From the NCBI GenBank assembly GCA_035552775.1, contig DASZKW010000030.1, forward strand, positions 1-7,951: a DNA stretch of 7,951 nt, given 5' to 3'. A model generated the notes under the pieces. The model searched no databases and was not told the origin of the DNA. It worked only from the letters and a program-made list of their open reading frames with translations. Within the stretch, counting starts at the first letter, position 1, and every line of letters starts with the position of its first letter. The position numbers were made by a program, and so were the translations under genes. This document shows positions 7,001-7,951 of the stretch, piece by piece. This DNA is from DASZKW01 sp035552775 (GTDB lineage: Bacteria > Actinomycetota > Acidimicrobiia > Acidimicrobiales > Palsa-688).

Positions 7001-7330
7001 CTCCTCGACCAGCACGCGGGTGGCGTCCGGCTCGAGGGCCACGTCGTCGTGGCAGAACAGGTAGAGCGACGCCCCCTCCACGATGTCGAGGACCTCGTTG
7101 GCGGCTCGGCCGAAGCCGACGCGTTCGCTCAGGCGGCGCACGTAAGCCCGCGGCAGGACGGCGGCCACCCGTGGGGTGGGGTCGACGGCGCTGGCCGTGT
7201 CGACCACCAATACCGAGAGGTTCGGGTACTCCTGCGCGGCGATCGACGCCAGGCACTCTTCGAACCAATCACCGGGATCGGTGCTGACCACGACCACCAC
7301 AACTGGCGGTGCCGACGGTTGGGGGTCCAT
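3998..7330 (-). CDS. GT2-family glycosyltransferase fused to a polytopic membrane region and a soluble C-terminal domain
   Basis: A 1110-residue protein counted from ATG 7330. Residues about 8-225 form a GT-A fold family 2 transferase: an opening Val-rich strand (PPVVVVVVSTDPGDWFEECL), the nucleotide-binding Asp of VLVVDT, the DxD-type metal site HDD (94-96) and the catalytic-base motif GEDLDLCWR (194-202). A hydrophobic segment follows (about 253-280), then a basic and acidic cytoplasmic linker to about 385. Roughly a dozen membrane helices lie between 387 and 765. A largely hydrophilic part of about 260 residues, likely outside the membrane, follows; then a final helix (about 1029-1046) and a basic, Pro-rich tail. 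The fusion implies sugar transfer at the cytoplasmic face coupled to a membrane-embedded function, in envelope polysaccharide or glycolipid assembly. Donor and acceptor cannot be read. A longer GTG start at 7375 exists but adds only a Gly/Pro-rich stretch. The gene overlaps the DUF5719-like gene by 8 bases, forming an operon. Single GT2 modules in actinobacteria include rhamnosyl- and galactofuranosyltransferases, so specificity is open. Confidence 0.88.
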   Translation of the reverse strand: MDPQPSAPPVVVVVVSTDPGDWFEECLASIAAQEYPNLSVLVVDTASAVDPTPRVAAVLPRAYVRRLSERVGFGRAANEVLDIVEGASLYLFCHDDVALEPDATRVLVEEAFRSNAGITGPKVVQWEEPARLLAVGAGVDKVGVVHPLVEPGELDQEQHDAVRDVFVVPSGATLVRADLFAALGGFDPAVAQFGEDLDLCWRAQVAGAKVVVAPSARVRHRQAQVGGERAGWRSSTASRRARGLAEQHRLRTALTCYGLVHLLWIVPLAGIYSVGEALLYAGRRRPADAATTLGALFKALGNPARLLAIRRRTQRQRTIGDREVRRLQSRGNARLRALVRAGLSGAGAGPTLGDDEALALVNDEAAAPSAPVVVETTAGAGAGGRWPAGVAVALLVVFLVGTRQLLGHEIPAIGHLPVTNGGPGRWWDLWWSGWQPDGLGSAAASPPALGLLAAAGTILLGAVGTLQHVLVLGPLLVGPWGAWQAARAFGSRRGRVAALVVYAVVPLPYNALAHGRWAGLLLYAAAPWVLLALARASGDSPFPPMRGRALAVAVGRLAILVALLGAFVPAVLILVPVVAAALLAGAAATGRVRAGVRCLGMGLLGAGLAMILLLPWSAGVVSSATSLFGVGAGPAGRVGLGAVMRFDTGPIGSGALGWAFLAAAALPLVIGRSWRLAWAARCWAVALVCWGLTWAGLRGWLPVAIADPEVLLAPAAAALALSAALGAAAFDTDLPGYRFGWRQLLSAAAAGAVVVAALPVLTAAGEGRWHVPSADASGALLLPDPSAGDYRVLWVGAPSALPLGGWRLENGVAYATSVDGEPNVADLWPPAHAGATPLLAGDLLLARDHDTTELGHLLAPLAVRYIVVPNHDGPSASGASAVPVPTDVLNGLTLQTDLRVLTMDPNYSVYVNAAWAPQKALLPAAAVAAATAGSGPAGGADQQRTDQAVSLQGAHPALVGGGDGSAAGRLPNGGDLYVAATDSGRWQLHTGGRTVGPAKAFGWAMIFPTAGGPASLAVVAPAAARGAMVIEVIVWLMVVVLVVAGGRRTRRSSPGSGRFATKDGAPGPRGAMTTVGVPGPKRAEPPASRAVLSPSAGGLPAPDDEVWADG
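4013..4018 (-). promoter_or_regulatory. Shine-Dalgarno of the DUF5719-like gene
   Basis: GAGGTG on the minus strand lies 7 bases before ATG 4005, inside the 3' end of the glycosyltransferase gene. It is the clearest ribosome binding site in the window. It decides the start of the downstream gene over the internal ATG at codon 13, and it supports coupled translation of the two genes. Confidence 0.6.
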
Positions 7331-7341
7331 CCGGGCAGGCG

Positions 7342-7347
7342 AGCCTA
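7342..7347 (-). promoter_or_regulatory. Possible -10 box for the glycosyltransferase operon
   Basis: TAGGCT on the minus strand fits TAnnnT and lies 11 bases before ATG 7330, giving an expected leader of only about 5 nt. No Shine-Dalgarno is present near this ATG (a GGAGG lies about 25 bases away). A -35 box is not recognisable. If correct, the operon is transcribed with an almost leaderless mRNA from the 65-bp divergent region. Confidence 0.25.
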
Positions 7348-7382
7348 GCGGGACGCCTCCCACCGGGCCACGCACCCGGCCC

Positions 7383-7388
7383 TAGGAT
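7383..7388 (+). promoter_or_regulatory. Possible -10 box (or weak Shine-Dalgarno) for the small helical protein gene
   Basis: TAGGAT ends 7 bases before ATG 7396, the same spacing as the box before ftsH, and fits TAnnnT for a leaderless transcript. The same bases contain AGGA, which could instead act as a weak ribosome binding site 8 bases from the ATG. The two readings exclude each other functionally and sequence alone does not decide. Confidence 0.3.
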
Positions 7389-7395
7389 GTCGTGG

Positions 7396-7704
7396 ATGCC
7401 CGAGTTCGCCGATCTCAACCGGACGCTCGTCGACACCGCGTACGTGACCATCGGCTGGAGCCTGCTCGGCTTCCAGCGTGCCCAGGTCCGCCGGCGTGAG
7501 CTGGGGCACCAGCTCGAGGAGCTCGCCCGCGCCGTGGACATGGCCGTCGCGCCGCTGCGGGTGGATCTGAACCGTCGGGTCGACGGGCTCGAAGATCGCC
7601 TGCCCGACCAGGCCCGCCTCGCCGTGAGATCGCTGCGCGAGGTGGCCAAGCTGCCCGAGCAGCTGCTTCGGGCGCAACCTAGCCACCCTTCGACCGAGTC
7701 CTGA
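7396..7704 (+). CDS. Small helical, probably coiled-coil protein of unknown function
   Basis: A 102-residue protein that I cannot assign to a named family. The N-terminal part (about 10-27) is moderately hydrophobic (LVDTAYVTIGWSLLGFQRAQ) and is followed by a strongly charged, helix-favouring region (about 28-93: RRRELGHQLEELARAV... LNRRVDGLEDRL...). The heptad-like Leu/Val spacing there suggests an amphipathic helix or coiled coil. The tail is short and polar. There are no cysteines, and no metal or nucleotide motif. This layout resembles phasin-like or membrane-surface helical proteins, but that is appearance only. The frame is open well upstream; ATG 7396 is preferred over ATG 7387 because of the TAGGAT/AGGA element 7-8 bases before it. 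The gene is divergent from the glycosyltransferase operon across about 65 bp and convergent with the dehydratase gene 24 bp away. The consistent codon bias supports a real gene. Confidence 0.7.
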   Translation: MPEFADLNRTLVDTAYVTIGWSLLGFQRAQVRRRELGHQLEELARAVDMAVAPLRVDLNRRVDGLEDRLPDQARLAVRSLREVAKLPEQLLRAQPSHPSTES

Positions 7705-7725
7705 CCGCCGTTTCTTGAACAGGAC

Positions 7726-7750
7726 CGCCTACTGCGCCTCCCAGTAGGCG
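7726..7750. terminator. Hairpin at the convergent 3' ends, candidate bidirectional terminator
   Basis: CGCCTACTG (7726-7734) and CAGTAGGCG (7742-7750) form a perfect 9-bp stem with a 7-nt loop. It contains the stop codon of the minus-strand dehydratase (7729-7731) and starts 22 bases after the stop of the plus-strand small gene. There is no T-tract on either side, only a weak TTTCTT at 7711-7716. Actinobacterial terminators often lack a U-tract, so termination is plausible but unproven. Confidence 0.45.
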
Positions 7751-7951
7751 ACGACGTCGGAGAGCGTGCGGTCGAGGCCGATCTGGGGAGTCCAGCCCGT
7801 CGCCGCGGCCAGCCGCCTCGGGTCACCGCGCAGGTCAGGCTGGTCGACGGGGCGCACCCGGGCGGGGTCGATCACGAGGGGAACGTCGACCCCAGCCAGT
7901 TCCAGGAGACGCCGGGCCACGTCCTCGATGCGCACCGAGGCGCCACGGCAC
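7729..7951 (-). CDS. NAD-dependent epimerase/dehydratase, C-terminal part (GDP-mannose 4,6-dehydratase-like), cut by window edge
   Basis: Seventy-three codons are visible up to the TAG at 7731-7729; the catalytic Rossmann part lies beyond the window. The sequence carries the C-terminal signature of extended short-chain dehydrogenases acting on nucleotide sugars. A helix with SVRIEDVARRLLELAG is followed by VDPLVRP-like residues (IDPARVRPVDQPDLRGDPRR) and then AATGWTPQIGLDRTLSDVV and YWE. The R-P-V-D-x-P-x-L-x-G-D-x-x-(R/K)-L pattern followed by GW-P-x-I-x-L-x-x-T-L is typical of GDP-mannose 4,6-dehydratases, which make GDP-4-keto-6-deoxymannose, the precursor of fucose, rhamnose and related sugars. 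A different nucleotide-sugar epimerase of the same superfamily remains possible because the active site is not visible. It lies on the same strand as the glycosyltransferase operon, but the plus-strand small gene separates them. A shared role in envelope glycans is inferred. Confidence 0.8.
   Translation of the reverse strand, partial: CRGASVRIEDVARRLLELAGVDVPLVIDPARVRPVDQPDLRGDPRRLAAATGWTPQIGLDRTLSDVVAYWEAQ

Noticed and set aside
6548..7348. Plus-strand frame (266 codons) opposite the GT2 catalytic domain
   Set aside because: The minus strand encodes the DxD and ED motifs here; this frame is a codon-bias shadow.
7309..7395. Upstream extension of the small helical protein frame to 7309
   Set aside because: The added residues are Gly/Pro-rich, overlap the start of the divergent glycosyltransferase gene and cover the likely promoter region. 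ATG 7396 has the better upstream signal.
1..7951. CRISPR array, tRNA or rRNA genes, prophage or toxin-antitoxin pair
   Set aside because: No regularly spaced direct repeats, tRNA-like cloverleaf arms, rRNA core sequences or typical small overlapping gene pairs were seen on reading both strands.

Overview
The window is GC-rich bacterial chromosome, roughly 70% G+C by eye, with strong G/C at third codon positions. The pairing of a large membrane glycosyltransferase with a DUF5719-type secreted protein, together with the codon use, suggests an actinobacterium, perhaps Acidimicrobiia. The lineage is an inference; no rRNA or other phylogenetic marker is present.

Layout, left to right. (1) 1-199: the right-hand end of an IS200/IS605-type insertion sequence. 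It has the tail of a TnpB (OrfB) frame that stops early at 161-163, then an intact right-end hairpin (171-190) and a terminal motif ending near 199. (2) 200-342: about 140 bp of intergenic DNA. (3) 343-2346 (+): a complete FtsH membrane AAA+ zinc protease. (4) 2347-2418: a short convergent intergenic region with two interlocking inverted repeats. (5) 2419-7330 (-): a two-gene, translationally overlapping operon. Its first gene is a 1110-residue GT2 glycosyltransferase fused to a polytopic membrane region and a large soluble C-terminal part. Its second gene is a secreted or membrane-anchored DUF5719-like protein built from four diverged repeats. (6) 7331-7395: a 65-bp divergent promoter region. 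(7) 7396-7704 (+): a 102-residue helical protein of unknown function. (8) 7729-7951 (-): the C-terminal end of an NAD-dependent nucleotide-sugar epimerase/dehydratase, most like GDP-mannose 4,6-dehydratase, cut by the window edge.

How the genes may work together. The right half looks like a cell-envelope glycan module. The dehydratase would supply an activated deoxysugar, the membrane glycosyltransferase would use a nucleotide or lipid-linked sugar at the membrane, and the DUF5719-like protein would act outside the membrane as its co-translated partner. This is inferred from gene order and domain type; donor and acceptor cannot be read from the sequence. FtsH is a separate housekeeping membrane-quality-control gene. 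It stands next to the IS remnant, and neither tilS nor hpt, its common neighbours elsewhere, lies between it and the remnant.

I see no tRNA, rRNA, CRISPR array or prophage. The most unusual points are the truncated TnpB with a preserved right-end (omega-RNA-type) hairpin, the four-repeat architecture of the DUF5719-like protein, the interlocked hairpins at the ftsH/DUF5719 junction, and TAnnnT boxes placed as expected for leaderless transcripts.
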